Source of the DNA: Liquidambar formosana | Lineage: Eukaryota; Streptophyta; Magnoliopsida; Saxifragales; Altingiaceae | Assembly: GCA_039720395.1 (NCBI GenBank) | Contig: CM077824.1 | Location: 30,033,359 to 30,097,358, forward strand | Direction of reading: 5' to 3' | Length of the DNA: 64,000 nucleotides | Part shown: positions 47,001 to 58,850 of the stretch, in pieces | How the letters are laid out: every line of letters starts with the position of its first letter | Numbering within the stretch: the first letter of the stretch is position 1 | The notes under the pieces: generated by a model | The model's input: the letters and a program-made list of their open reading frames with translations, nothing else | Database searches by the model: none | Told to the model about the DNA's origin: nothing | Position numbers and translations under genes: made by a program

Positions 47001-47400
47001 TAGGCACGGGCACTAAATTGGATAACCATTCTGGATACTCCACAACCTGTAGGAACCCGTGTCGAGTTGCTTGGTTACTTCTTCTTTTACCTTCAATGCC
47101 CACTTAGGTTTTAACCTTCTCAATTTTTGCTTTACCGGCTTTTTAAGGGGATTGGTGGGGATGAAATGCTGCACAATGTCAGGATCTATGCCGGGCATGT
47201 CTTCATAAGACCATGCAAAGGCTGTTATGTTAGCCTTTAAGAGGGCTACCAGCTTTTCTTTTTCAAGTGGTGAGAGGGTTATCCCAATTTTAATTATTTT
47301 TGGCAATTCATTTGTCCCTAAATTGATTGATTCCAATTCATCCATGTTAGGTTCGGTGACACCCCTTTTCCTTCACTCGACGAGCTCCGGGGGGACGTCA
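44088..47400 (-). pseudogene. pol: Tat RT - RNase H - second RNase H - integrase, copy 2, multiply broken
   Basis: RT motifs present: VPVPKKDGKVRMCVDFRDLN, LSFMDGFSGYNQIKM, VMPFGLRNAGATYQR, and the catalytic VYMDDMIVKS. RNase H, second RNase H (GYGIGVLLVSPEE, GDSALI, FADALA) and integrase (D in WGIDIIG, D in SDNGQHF, E in the frame after 44642) follow. Lesions: TGA 47373-47375, a one-base shift near 47055 (between TGSYRLW and FLQVVEYPEW), TAG 46825-46827, TAA 45847-45849, TAG 45796-45798, an 11-base deletion near 45017 that removes the CxxC of the integrase finger, and TAG at 44655-44657. Except for the RT part, which copy 1 lacks here, copy 1 has sense codons at these places. Confidence 0.92.
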
Positions 47401-47636
47401 TTCCTAGGATCTATATCCATGCCATAAATATCCATAGAAGAGAGAAAGGAAACACTACAAGCAAATAATGTATGAAAGAAACACACTTCATTAAAGGAAC
47501 TAGCAAAAAGACACAAACTTGATGATAAAAAATGAAACAAAACTTGGTGCCACAACTATAAAACGACTCCTAACTCTACAAAGTGGGATAGGCGGACACA
47601 CTTTATTGAAAGCAGGAAAGACTCTAACTAAGGAAC
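47401..47636 (-). other. Gap between protease and RT frames
   Basis: Read on minus, stops appear in all frames and the sequence is T-rich (ATTATTTGCTTGTAG near its end). Ogre elements, members of the Tat group, have an intron at this position. This could be such an intron or simply decayed coding sequence. Confidence 0.4.
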
Positions 47637-49045
47637 CTACAAGCTACTATCAGGTAGGTCATGATCTTCCTCTTCAAGGATCTCTACAATGGCTCCATCT
47701 TCTAGGTACCATTGTGAAGTGGCATGGTTGCATGGTGAACTGACGAATCTTGGCAATCTTCTATTGCTGACTCCCCCAAAGTAAGAACCATATCTTGGAA
47801 CATGGTGACCATAGCCTCGGTATCCACATGCTCTACCCAATCTTCTTTCTTCTTTCCCACAGAATTGTACCAACTTGTCAAGCTACGAGGATTCGGCCCC
47901 TCTGTAAAGTACTTATCACAAAAATCTCTATCTGCCAAAGCTAGATCAGAACTTGGGTAAAAAGTACAATAAAGTGATGGCTCTTCCTTTTCGAACTCTT
48001 GTACGCCTTCAAACCCCATAGTGAGGACCATGTCTTGGAACAGAGTAACCATGGTTTCAAAGTCCATATGCTCCACCCAATCTTCTTCTTTCTTCTCCTA
48101 ATAACTGTCATTGATGGCTTCATCATCCCCCATTTCAGTGATGATTGGATACCGCTCAGTGAAGAAAATCTCGAACCCCGGGATTCTGATATTGGTTGTC
48201 GGATTAAACATAGGCTCTGGAAATCCACAGTATAGGAAATCATCCCCCTCCTTGATAAAATAACCGTTCAGAGTCGGCCTGTATGGTGAAATCTTAAAGT
48301 CTGGCACCCTTCCTTCGGCTCTGGCTTTTCCCTTCTCCTTATTCCTCCTAGTCATTTCTGCATAGTCATTTTTGGTGGGCTCATATCCTAACCCAAAAGT
48401 GTAGGAAACAATTCGGCTTCGAATAGAACGGGGGATTCCTTGTTGGCGACGCCCTAGGCCCATACCTGGAAAGAAATTCATTTTCCGCATTATCTCACTA
48501 ACATGTAAATTACCATGGGGACAATAGTCAAGGGGTATCAATTCTTCCTTTTCCAACTCCTTTTCAATGCACTGCACATATTCAAACCCAGACAAAGGTA
48601 TCTCGGCTGATTCTAGTTTTATTTCACATACTAGTACACCCGCCATCTTCAAATCATAATCCCCTTGAATCGTAACAATGGCTCCCGCATGAGGGAACTT
48701 TACCTTTTGATGCAATGATGATGGTACAGCCCCAGCAGGATGAATCCAAGGCCTTCCCAATAACAGATTAAAACATGACGGCACATCCAAGACCTGAAAC
48801 TCCACTCTGAACTCCGTGGGTCCCATGATTAAAGGTAAAGTTATCACCCCAATTACTTCTCTACGAGTGTTATCATACGCCCTCATTGTCTGCCCAGATG
48901 GAGTGAAATCAGTGGGCCCCAAGCCCAAAACAATTGCAGTTCTCAAGGGACATACATTCAGTGCAGAACCATTATCAATTAAGACCGTGGGAACCCTCTT
49001 CCCCATGGTGTCAATAGTTATGTGCAAAGATTGGGAGTGGCTTGG
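47637..49045 (-). pseudogene. Tat protease region and linker, copy 2
   Basis: The frame from the solo-LTR junction encodes SHSQSLHITIDTMGKRVP and then the retroviral-type aspartic protease: VLIDNGSALNVCPL (active-site D-N-G form seen in plant gypsy elements) and FNLLLGRPWIHPAGAVPS. A linker follows, with stop TAG at 48098-48100 and two copies of a WVEHxDxExMVTxFQDMVLT module (starting about 48085 and 47840). A frame change near 47705 leads to an acidic end, GAIVEILEEEDHDLPDSSL, and TAG at 47637-47639. Protease cleaves the gag-pol product. Broken here. Confidence 0.82.
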
Positions 49046-52000
49046 CCCACTATCACACCCCATTTTTGCTACCTTAGCTAAGGTTTGTCATTTCATGTGT
49101 CTTTTTGTTTCTTTTTTGAGTCTAGTCTTTTGTATTGAGTTTCTAGGGTCCTAAGGATGATGTGTATGAATTTTGGTTCGATTTGGAGTTGATCTTGAGG
49201 GTTATTTAGAACTTTTGTGACTTGAGGGGCATAATCATCTTTTAGGCCACAAACTTTCCATTTAACCTTGAAATGATCTCCAAGTTTCCAATTGGAGTTC
49301 ATATGGATGCATTTGAGGTATTTGTGGGATCAATTCGATGAATTGATGGTTCGGGATTAGAATGGCTCAATATGGTTCAGGTTGATTAAGAGACCTATTT
49401 CGGGTTAGCTCAAATTGGCTCATGATTTTCACTCCATGACTATCCATTTGACTTTGATTAGTCTTAATTTCATCCCCAAATGTGTTTAGAGAGGTTGAAT
49501 TTCGAATTAGAAAGTATTCGGTGCGACCCTATGTGCATACCTAAGCTAAGCGATGGTGAGGCATAGCGGTTAACCACCTTTGTAGGACCCAAACATGCAT
49601 CCATGGCTAGGGTTTCTTGCCTTCAAGTGACTCAAATTACATTCCCCTTCGAAACACGGTCGTTTTGGCTTTCGTTTCGTCAAAATCAGAGTTGATTTGA
49701 GCCCTGAAACACATTTGGAAGTCAAAAGGGTCAAAAAATGGGTTGAAGCTGACATGGCCTCGGGTGACCACCCAGGCCTGGGCGGCTAGCCGCCTAGGCC
49801 CAGGTGGCTAGCCACCCAACCCCAGTTGGTCACCCGAGCCACTTTCCTTTTTTGAGTCTTGACGCGGCTCCCTCTCTATTTCCTCGGATTTGCTCGCCTC
49901 CAGCTGCCATTTAACCCTATTTTTAGCCCTATTTGACCTACTTGAGCCCCAAGAGAACCTCTAAGAGCCCTTGGATCAATACCTAGGGTTTTAATCCCAA
50001 CCATTGAGGGTTTTCCCTCAAACCCTATAAATACCCCCTTATACTTTAGCAATAGGAGAGGCAATTTTTCTGAAGTGGGAGGCACATTAGAAGCTATGAC
50101 AGCCATCCTTAGGGTAGTTTAACCTAAGCTTTAAGTGAGAGAGTGAGAGAGAGAGAGCTTGAAGGAGGGCTGGAGTTTAACTTGAAGGCTTGAAGGAAGG
50201 AATTCCCAGCAGTACACAAGAGAAGGAGGACTCTCTACAGCAGTAACCATAGGTATACCCTCTCTTCTCCTCTTCTTTCTTTTAAAGTTAGGGTTTTTTG
50301 CATAGAATAGCATTATTTCATGTTCAAGCTTATATCTTTATCATATGGTGATGCTTCTAATGGTTAGAATGCATGATTAGGATATTGTTTATGACTGGTT
50401 TTACATGATATAATGTCATTCCATGTGATTTTGTATGTGGCTGTGATTTTAGGGTTTCTAGTGTCTTTTTTAGGGGTTTCTCATTGAATAGCAATTATTG
50501 CATGTTCAAGCTAGCATTTTTATCATGTGTGGATACTTTTGTGAGTTAATATGCATGATTATAATCTTGTTCATGGTCATTTTTACATGCTAGAGAGCTG
50601 TTTAATGAGATTTCATGCATACTTGCATTTCTAGGGTTTCCTTAGTGCTGAAATTGGTTTTTTGCATGAAATAACTCTTTTGCATATTAAAGCTTATGTT
50701 TTTATCGTATTTTGTTGTTTCTATTAGCTAGTATGCATGTTTAGGATCATATTCATGGGCTATTAGGTGTGTTAGAGTGTTATTTCATGTGATTTTATGC
50801 ACCATTGTGATTCTAGGGTTTTTATCATCCTTGTGTGGGTTTAGTTGCATATAACATGATAGCTTAGGGTTAGTCTCTAGTTTTTCTTCATAGTTGCTGC
50901 ATATGTGGTGCATGTTAGATAAATATGATATTTTTGCATACTTGGTAGTTGGTTTTAGGGCTGCTTGCATGTTATTGCATATAGGGTTGAGTTAGGGTTT
51001 ACTTTATTTCGTGATTCGTGTTGTTTACATGACTTGTGAAGGATTTTAAGCCTTATTTCAATTCTATCCAGATTTGTCCATTGTTCTTATTGCCATATTT
51101 TGAGCATGTGTTAGCCTATGTTTAAGCATGATAATTGCTTGATTGGAACCTAGCTTGGTTGGTTGGTATTTTTGGTATGTTTTGCATGCAAATTGCACGT
51201 GCTTTGACAGGTATAACAGGTGCAACTACCCCACCAATGTGGGGTGGTTATTTTGGCTATTGCAAGATGAAATCTTGCAAATAAGATAATTACCCTATGC
51301 AATAGGGTGGTTATTTTGACAGGTTGCTTTTGCTTAAAGGTAAGTAGGGTATGAGGGTGCCCCAATTCACCCTTCTTTCCTTTCCTTGAAACTTTCCCTT
51401 TCTCCCTCCTAGGGTTATTCCTTAATAGAGGGGTATGGTAGATTCTATAGTATCCTTTCATAAAATACCTTTTAAATCAAAGTTTCCATCTTTATCAAAT
51501 TCCGTATTTAGTAATGATCTTTTGAGAATCATTTATTTTTGGAAACTTACCATGTTGTTCTTGAAAGGAAACTTAGGGTTTACCATAGGCCTCTATTAGG
51601 TTATAACCCTATTCCCTTTCGAACTACGTGGACTTTGATCCTTGTACTTCCATACATGGTACGTAGGCGCTCTTCGTGAGGTTCAAGTCCGCTCTAGGAT
51701 ACTAAGTATCCTAGGTTTTCTTTCCCCCCTTTCTCTTTTCTGTTTTTCTTTGATTTACTTGATTATTTGGATGAATGAATGGATGATATGCATGCTGTCT
51801 TGTGATGATAATTGTTAATTGATGTGTGATTAAGAATTTGATTTAGCCCAATTAAATTAAGAGACCGTTTAGGGTGATATGGGTGCCTATAGGCTTTGCC
51901 TAGAACCTTCCCATATCGTAACTTAGCCTCCGAATCCACTATCTTTGATTTCCAAAAGACCTTTTGCCTTACCATTTTTAAACATGGAGTCAATATTTTG

Positions 52001-52145
52001 TTTTCCTAAAACAAAATTGTTTTTTTAGGGTTTTCTTTGTTTCCTTTAAAAAATAAGGTGGCGACTCCGTTTTCTTTTTCAAACCTAAGGCCTATTTTCT
52101 TTTAACCCCCATTGTGTGGGCCCGCTTTCCGGGGTCCACACCCAC
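49046..52145 (+). mobile_element. Solo LTR of the Tat family, 3090 bp, with 5-bp duplication
   Basis: LTR at 49051-52140 starts TATCACACCCC (first G changed to A) and ends GGGGTCCACA. It is flanked by perfect CCCAC duplications (49046-49050, 52141-52145). It lies on + while its host element is on -. Joining the flanks restores the gag-pro frame (EADLPKSG then PSHSQSLHITI), which proves the insertion. It carries the full 80-bp palindrome and the TATAAATA box. Confidence 0.93.
49759..49838. repeat. 80-bp palindrome in solo LTR
   Basis: CTCGGGTGACCACC to GGTCACCCGAG with GGCGGCTAGCCGCC and GGTGGCTAGCCACC inside. The edge is 188 bases before the TATAAATA at 50026, the same spacing as the short form in copy 1. 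Confidence 0.9.
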
Positions 52146-52911
52146 TCTTAGGTAAGTCAGCCTCTGTAAACACTATAGTGGAATTCTATGGAGCAGGGTT
52201 TACTAGATTCACCAATCCCTTAAGAGACAAATCAATTGGAACCTGTATCTGGTTTAACAACTTCAACACTGTCTATCTGTGTTTGTGAGAGGCCATAAGC
52301 AAGCCCCAGATGGTGATATTGGCATTGGTCTTCTTCAATTGTCAGAGTATTTCATCCTCTTCTTCTTGCACATCAAAGCACTTATCTAACTCACCCAATG
52401 GATTATCAGATTCCAAGTGCAGAGGCTTGAAATGGCGACCTCCTCTTGTCATGTGGTCCACTTCTTCATCACTAGCCCAAATATCATCAACCTCATTTGT
52501 GTCACCCATTAGGTCATCCCATTCAATCATGTCAATGTCCTCCATCTGTACCTCTTCAGGTATATTATCCCAGCCAGTGCGAATTATGGGCTCACTTGGC
52601 AATGGATCAGGATAAAGCACATAGTAATCAAATTTCCCCGAAGGTTCTCCTAATAGCCCTACTTGAGGGTCTCCTGCTTCATACCTTTCTTTCAGCTACT
52701 GTTAGATAGACTTCCTCGGCAATTGTAGGGCCTTTCGATCAACGAGGTCTTGAACGACCCTTTTCAACATAGCACAGTCCTCAGTGTCATGGCCGGGTAT
52801 ACCATGGTATTGGCAATATTGATGGGGTGTTTAGGGTCTTGGCTTTGGAAGGTGAGGTATGATGAGGCCTTTGTTGCAGCATTGGTAAAAGGCTTGGGTC
52901 AAGGACATGGG
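52146..52911 (-). pseudogene. gag: Tat gag C-terminal part with zinc-knuckle-like motif
   Basis: Minus strand reads HQYCQYHGIPGHDTEDCAML then KRVVQDLVDRKAL, the Cys/His motif and following helix of plant Tat gag proteins. Next come an acidic stretch (VQMEDIDMIEWDD) and QLKKTNANITIWGLLMASHKHR, the gag-pro linker typical of these elements. Several stops interrupt it, including TAA right after LPRKSI. The N-terminal gag was lost where an LTR fragment joins at 52912. Confidence 0.8.
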
Positions 52912-54533
52912 TGTCACACCCCATTTTTGCACCACCTTACTAGGGCTCATCATTTCATGCATGTTTTTGTTTGGTTTTTGAGTCTAGTCACTTGCATTAG
53001 GTTTCTAGAGTCACAAGGACAATGAATATGAATTTTGGTTCAATTCGGAGTTGATCTTGAGGGATAATAAGAGCTTTTGTGACTTGAGGGGCATAATCGT
53101 CTTTTAAGTCACAAACTTTTCATTTGACCTTGAAATGATCTCCAAATTGTCAATTGGAGTTCATATGGATGCATAAGAGGTATTTCTAGTGTCAATTTGA
53201 TGAATCAATGGCTCGGGATTAAAATGGCTCAATACAGTTCAAGATTGGTTAATTGACCCTCCTTTGGGTTAGCTCTAATTGGCTCACAATTACCAACCAA
53301 ATCTTTTCAAATTGACTTTCATTAGTCATCATTTTACCCCCAAAAGTGTTTTATGAAGTTCAATTTTGATATGGAAAGTGTTTGGTTTGACCCTATATGC
53401 ATGCCTATGCTTAGCAAAGGTAGAGCATAGTGGTTAACCGCCTTGTTCAAACCTAACCATGTCCCCATGGTTAGTGGTTTTCACCCTAAAATGTTCAAAA
53501 ACATATTTCTCATCGAAACACAGTCGTTTTGGCTTTTGTTTCATCAAAATCGGAGTTAATTTGCCCCCTGAAACACTTCTAGAAGCATTGAGAGTTAAAA
53601 TAGGAGAAAAATCCAAAGTGGGCTCGGGTGACCACCCAGCCCCGGCCGGCTAGCCGCCTGGGCCCAGGTGGCTAGCCGCCCAGGCCCTGGTGGTCACCCG
53701 AGAGCACTTTCCTAATTGCTCTATGTTTCCTTGCTGAAGCGGATTCCTCCCTATTTTGACGTACAAGGGCTCTTTTGGACGGGTTTCCTCCTAATTTTTG
53801 GTAACTTCTGAGTTACTTAAGCCCCAAGGGGGTCTCTAATAGCCCTTGGATTAATTTTTAGGGTTTTAATCCTAGCCATTGGTTAATCCTAATGAAACTC
53901 TATAAATACCCCCCTATGCTTCAGCACAAGGGGAGCCACTTTATGCCTAAAAACCTAAGTGTTTGAGAGAGAATAAGAAAGAGAGACTTGAAGGAGAGCT
54001 GGAGTTCTTGCTGTAGCCTTGGAGAATATTGATTGAAGACATCCACAAGAGCAAGAGGGAGTTCATACAGTAGCAAGGAAGGCTCTTCCTAAGGTATTCC
54101 TCTTTTCTGTTCAAGCTTAAACAAAGGTATCATGTAGGATAGCTCTATTGCATGTAATGCTTGTAATTTCTACCATGAATTGAAGTTTCTATTAGTTAAT
54201 ACATGTGATATTGATGATGTTCATGATGAGTTTGGCATGCTTTAGAGTTAGTTCATAGGTTCCAATGCATAGTTATGATTCTTGTGCTTTTGTTGTCCTT
54301 GTTCTAGGATAGTGATATTGCATGTTAGAGTTAGGTTTCTTGTCATGTTTTATTGCTTTAGTTAATTAATATGCATGGTTTAGTTTCTGTTTAGTTTTAT
54401 TTCAGCATGTTTAGAGTTGGTTTTGTATGTTTTTAAGCATATTTGTGAGTTTAGGGTTTTAGAGTCCTTGTTTTGTGTTAGTTTTCATACAGCATGTTAA
54501 AGTAGGTATTTTCATTGTTTTTTAGGAAAATTT
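52912..54533 (+). mobile_element. Broken Tat-family LTR (first 1.6 kb)
   Basis: Starts TGTCACACCCCATTTTTGC and follows the other LTRs through the palindrome (53623-53702) and the CTATAAATACCCC box, but stops matching near 54533 instead of running 3 kb. It is more diverged than the other LTRs. What follows is a segment also present at 60278. No target duplication can be shown. Confidence 0.8.
53623..53702. repeat. 80-bp palindrome in broken LTR
   Basis: CTCGGGTGACCACC to GGTGGTCACCCGAG. The inner boxes are GCCGGCTAGCCGCC and GGTGGCTAGCCGCC. It is retained even in this old LTR. Confidence 0.9.
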
Positions 54534-55094
54534 TAAGAGTTGTTGAGAAGGGTAGTGGATAGGCCAGGCCTCTGGCAATAACAAATAGTTTGTGTTTGTG
54601 AAGTTGGCTTTTCTCCATTCATTTTACCATCTGAAGTATATTCCGGCGGTTGCATGTCTTTATTGCACATCTTCTATCGAGCAAGAACCAAATTAGTTCA
54701 TGAGAAATCCTCCCTTTTTTTAATTTTATTTCTTATTTGAAATGCAGGAAATCATCGAAAATCTTTTTTTTTTTTTTTTTTTTTTTCACTCCAGGAACTT
54801 CAAACTTCTAGAAAAACTTACATTTATGCCTTGACAAATTTTTAAATCAAGTGGTTAGGAACCTTCAATTAACCATTCAATATTGATTGGTATTTTAGGG
54901 ATGATTTTTTTTTTTTTGAATGTTTATTCAGGATTTTAATTTACACTATTTACAAGGATTCCATTTGAAAGGAGATAAATAAACTACCCCCTCTCAAAAT
55001 AGAACCATATATCTTCCCCGTATACCTAAATTTTCCCATATATTTGCTGTAAGAAATCTATCAAGCGAATGATTTATCGCTCCAATTTAAAATT
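54534..55094 (+). repeat. Duplicated 0.56-kb segment, copy A
   Basis: Direct repeat of 60278-60846, starting TAAGAGTTGTTGAGAAGG and ending near CCAATTTAAAATT. Differences are scattered substitutions and a changed T-run. No recognised protein in it. It starts exactly where the broken LTR stops matching its family. Confidence 0.88.
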
Positions 55095-55186
55095 CTTGAA
55101 TGGTTTGTTGCTTGTTGTTTTTGTTTGGCTTGAGGCTTGCTTGGTTGAAGGAAGGGAACGATGGAAGTTGGTGATATTGCCATGCT

Positions 55187-55315
55187 GTTAGAGAAATTTT
55201 GGACATTGCAAGGAAAATTGGAGCCAACTTTACTCGGATTTATAGATCAGCTAACAGAGAAGTGGACTTTTTGGTAGTGTCTTCATTTAATATCATATGA
55301 TTTTTGGATGATGGA
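55187..55315 (+). pseudogene. Possible RNase H-like (RVT_3-type) fragment
   Basis: The frame VREILDIARKIGANFTRI then YRSANREVDFLV resembles the end of the reverse-transcriptase-like RNase H domain of plant non-LTR elements (usual form YRSANREADFLA). Upstream there is a stop and no further similarity. Short, so only suggestive. Confidence 0.35.
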
Positions 55316-55320
55316 TGATT

Positions 55321-58300
55321 TCTCTCTGAAGCTGTAACTTTTCTGTGCAAATGACAGGCTAACATTTTTGTGTTTATTGCAGACTTCTTAGTCTATAATC
55401 CGTTGTATAGCATGTGTCGATTTCAAAAACTATACATTACTGAATTATGATATGATATTAATTATCATTGAAAGCTTCAATCCAATATGTACATCAGAAG
55501 TTGTGACTGAGGTGTTATATATGCATCCCAGACACAAATTTAGTGCAGAGCATTGGTCCTTCAATTATGGATTTCAAATGGTACAAGAAGTGAAGGCCAC
55601 TTTATGTGCACCTTGAAACAGACACGGTTGTTGCTTTTGAGTTCTGATATGATTCATAGGAAGGGCCGAAGGGGTGGGAAAATAAAAAGTATGGTTGGAT
55701 CCAAATTTCTACTCCTATGGTGGTTCACCAGCCAATAGGCGTAGGCATTGTCTTTCTATATGCTTGTTGGACTATACAATTCCGGAAGAAAGAAATAATT
55801 AAAGAGAAGTGTCCACTTCAACTTATTCCCATCCCTCGTGATAATACCAAACCTATTGGATCCAATCTGTCGAAAGAAGAACCAGAATGTATAATTTGGT
55901 TTGATTTGAAAGAACCCAATTCGGCGTTTTACGTGGATTTTGGCAGCATTGCAGTAATAGAGGTTTAACTGTTTACAAATGGAGAAGTGTGGATTATCAA
56001 AGACCCATGAAGAGGTGTAGATTAACAAAAATGGACCGGGTGTGGAAATAGGTCCCATCTTACAAACAAATAGCTTCTACTATATTACAGATAAATAACT
56101 CGTGAATCTTAATCTCTCAATCTATCCAAGTTGTATTTTAGAGGATGATGTCAATAAGTTAGATAAAATTAATAATGTGAACAAGTGAAAAATGGGGGAG
56201 GGCTCATTTGAGGAGGCATGAGGGCGCTCTCTTAGTAGGGTGACTCTATAATAATTTGGTTTTGTACATTGTGGTAGAGTAAAACATGATGATAGAGTTA
56301 TGTGGGAAGTAGATTTCACATAGGACCACCAATGGGCCTGACAAGGTTGCTGTATGTATGGGTTAGGACAGTCACGTTGCTAAAGGACCGACCTTGCTGA
56401 GCTACGTGATATGCCTGCATCGATCGGCAGCTATTGCAAAGTACTATTTTTTAGCTAACAGCCAAGAGTCTGTTGGGACTTCTGTATAATGAGACCAACA
56501 GTCCAAAAACTGCATGATTGGCTCTATGTGACCTTCAAAGGTTCCAGCTCAAGACCCACCTGTCAATGTCAATATCAATATCCCCAACCAACCATTCAAA
56601 CCAATTTTCAACATTCTAATTTGCTTAGGTCATTTTCTTTTTGAATATCTAAAAACTTCTCTAATCTCATAGAGTCATTTTGATGAGTTAAAAAAGTTAT
56701 TTTTAGATCGAAAAATGTAAAAATAGCTTTTTGCAGTAAAGTAGCTGCTCCAATGCATTAAAAGCTGTTTTTTTAACTCATCTGGTTTTTCTTTTTTCCA
56801 ACTATCATTCCCCACATGGCAAAATAGATTATTACTAAATTGAGAGTCAAATTTGGCTTTCACTTTAACTCTGAGCTATTTTAACTCACCATTTAACTCT
56901 CCCATTGGAGAAGGCTCTTTAATTAAGTCACTTACTTAGCAAGGGTGGTCGGAGTGGTCCTGACTCCTATCTTGTGATTAGTTGGCATGCATGGGATAAA
57001 GGATTGTATGTGTCCTGGTCGAAAGCATAAACATCTTGGAACCTCTTAATATCAAGACAAAAAATGTAAGCTTCTGCCCTAAATAATGCATAAGCACCTT
57101 GGAATCTCTTGATATTAAGAAAAAAAAATGTAAACTTCTATCCCTAAATCCAAGGGCGGATGCACTAAGGTGCATCCGTGGGCACGTGCAACCACTCAAT
57201 TTTTTTTATTTTTATTTTTAAAATTTTGGATAATTAATTTTATTTACATTTACTAAAGTGCTTTAGACTTTAGTCCCCATTAAGAAAAAATAGTTAATTT
57301 TGATTAAATTTGGTTAAATTTACGGATGTACACTACTTTTGTTGATTTTATTAAGTTAAAGTTTAATTTGTTAATAGATTCTTGTGTGCAACCATTGAGA
57401 GTCCCACATCGGGTAAAGTCTTAGGGATGGTATATAAGTAAAGTTCTGCATCTCTAAAATTCACCTAGGTTTTGGAGTATGATGTGTTTGTCAATCTTAT
57501 GTTCATTTCATCACCTTTATTCAATTATGTCAATGTATGGCCCTGTTACTTTCCTTTTTTCTCACATAGAATAGATAAGGATGAAGGTGTTAGGAGTAGT
57601 ATATAAGTAGGTTCCGCGTTAGTAAAAATCGCTTATTTTATGTATTTTCACCACTTCTAGTCAATCATGCCGATATATGATCCTACCTTCTCCCTTATCT
57701 AACTCTTAGCTAAAAAAAAAAAAAAAAAGATGCAACTAGTGAAAAAAATTTCTGGATCTGCCCCCGCCTAAATCATATACCAATTGACCTAGGCATCTAA
57801 GGTTTCATGCATTAGTATGTCACCAAATTGAAGTATTTTCCATGTACATTTATAGCAGATGATATTATAGAATTATAGATCAATATTTGAACAATTTAAT
57901 TATTCAATCTAGTGGTAGATTCCATGTTATTTTTATTAGTGTTTATGATCCGTTCAATCTAACCGTGGGAGTGGAAGAATATCATGTCAAAATATAATTC
58001 TAAAATCATCCCATGAAGGTTCCAATTCAACGGTCAGGGGCAGAGGGGGGGTCACATGACCCTGTTGGATAAATTTTTTTTTTTTTTTTTCTGTACTAAG
58101 TTTTGAGATTTTAAAAATTTGACCCTTCAAAATATTTTTTTGACCCCTATAAAATTTAATTTTGACCCTTTGAGTTTTAGTATTTGACCCTTAAATAATA
58201 AATATTAATTTTTTACCCTACACAAACTAAAAAACAAAACATTTTTTCTCTTTTCCCCTAAACACACATGGTTCCTCTCTCTCCTATCTTTGCCATTAGT

Positions 58301-58368
58301 TCAAAAGTTTTCTTTTTTAATATTGTTATTGTTAATTAGGTAATATTTTTCAAAAATACTTATCATTA
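55321..58368. other. Intergenic DNA with small repeats
   Basis: No gene recognised; an open frame at 55717-55968 has no known domain. Contents: a 73-bp tandem pair at about 57020-57155 (GCATAAACATCTTGGAACCTC), and a diverged 168-bp tandem pair at about 57420-57720 (TATATAAGTA...TCATTTCATCACC) preceded by AGAGTCCCACATCGGG, a motif common at ends of plant LTR elements. A T-run lies at about 58074-58090. Confidence 0.5.
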
Positions 58369-58376
58369 GTCTCAAC

Positions 58377-58842
58377 CACGGGCGAAGCTAGGATTTTAGT
58401 TCAGGAGAGGTGTATTTTGGTTGGTTGTTAGTATTGTATCTTACTTCAAAAAAAAAAAAAAAAATTAAAGAAGTTTTACTTCAATAATTTTCTTTCGTGT
58501 TGTTATTTTGGGGTGGAGAAAATTGTAAAAACCTATAATCCACTGATAAATTGAAAAAAAGAAAATTCGAGAGAGAAGGAATGAGAGATTAGAGGTGAGG
58601 ATTGGGGGTTTTATATGGAGGAAAAAAAATTGGGAGATTGGAGGTTGGGATTGGGGGTATTATATGGAGGGTAAAAAAAAAAAAAAGAAATAAGAGGGTG
58701 AGAAGGAATTATAAAGGGGGTTAAAAATATTAATGGGTAGCAAATATAGACTATAAATATACTTAAGGTATAAAATAGGAAGGGGGAAAAAAATTCAGGT
58801 GAGGCAGCTGCCTCACATGACCCCTCTTTAACTTCGCCCATG
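58377..58842. mobile_element. hAT-like non-autonomous element, 466 bp
   Basis: Ends CACGGGCGAAG and the complement of CATGGGCGAAG, flanked by perfect 8-bp duplications GTCTCAAC (58369-58376 and 58843-58850). Interior has runs of A, GGATTGGGGGT repeats and the palindromic GAGGCAGCTGCCTC. No transposase. Confidence 0.75.
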
Positions 58843-58850
58843 GTCTCAAC

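Larger units (their letters stand above)
33354..52911 (-). mobile_element. Tat-type Ty3/gypsy retrotransposon, copy 2, 5'-truncated, nested insertions
   Basis: Read on the minus strand: gag/pro (from 52911), protease, RT with YMDD, RNase H, second RNase H, integrase (to 44088), then the antisense DUF7745-like ORF and PMD gene (both on +), hairpin arrays and the 3' LTR (37499-33354). The 5' LTR and most of gag are missing. A solo LTR of the same family interrupts the pro region (49051-52140) and a copia-type solo LTR interrupts the 3' LTR (34181-35261). Gene order and orientation match copy 1 exactly. Confidence 0.9.
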
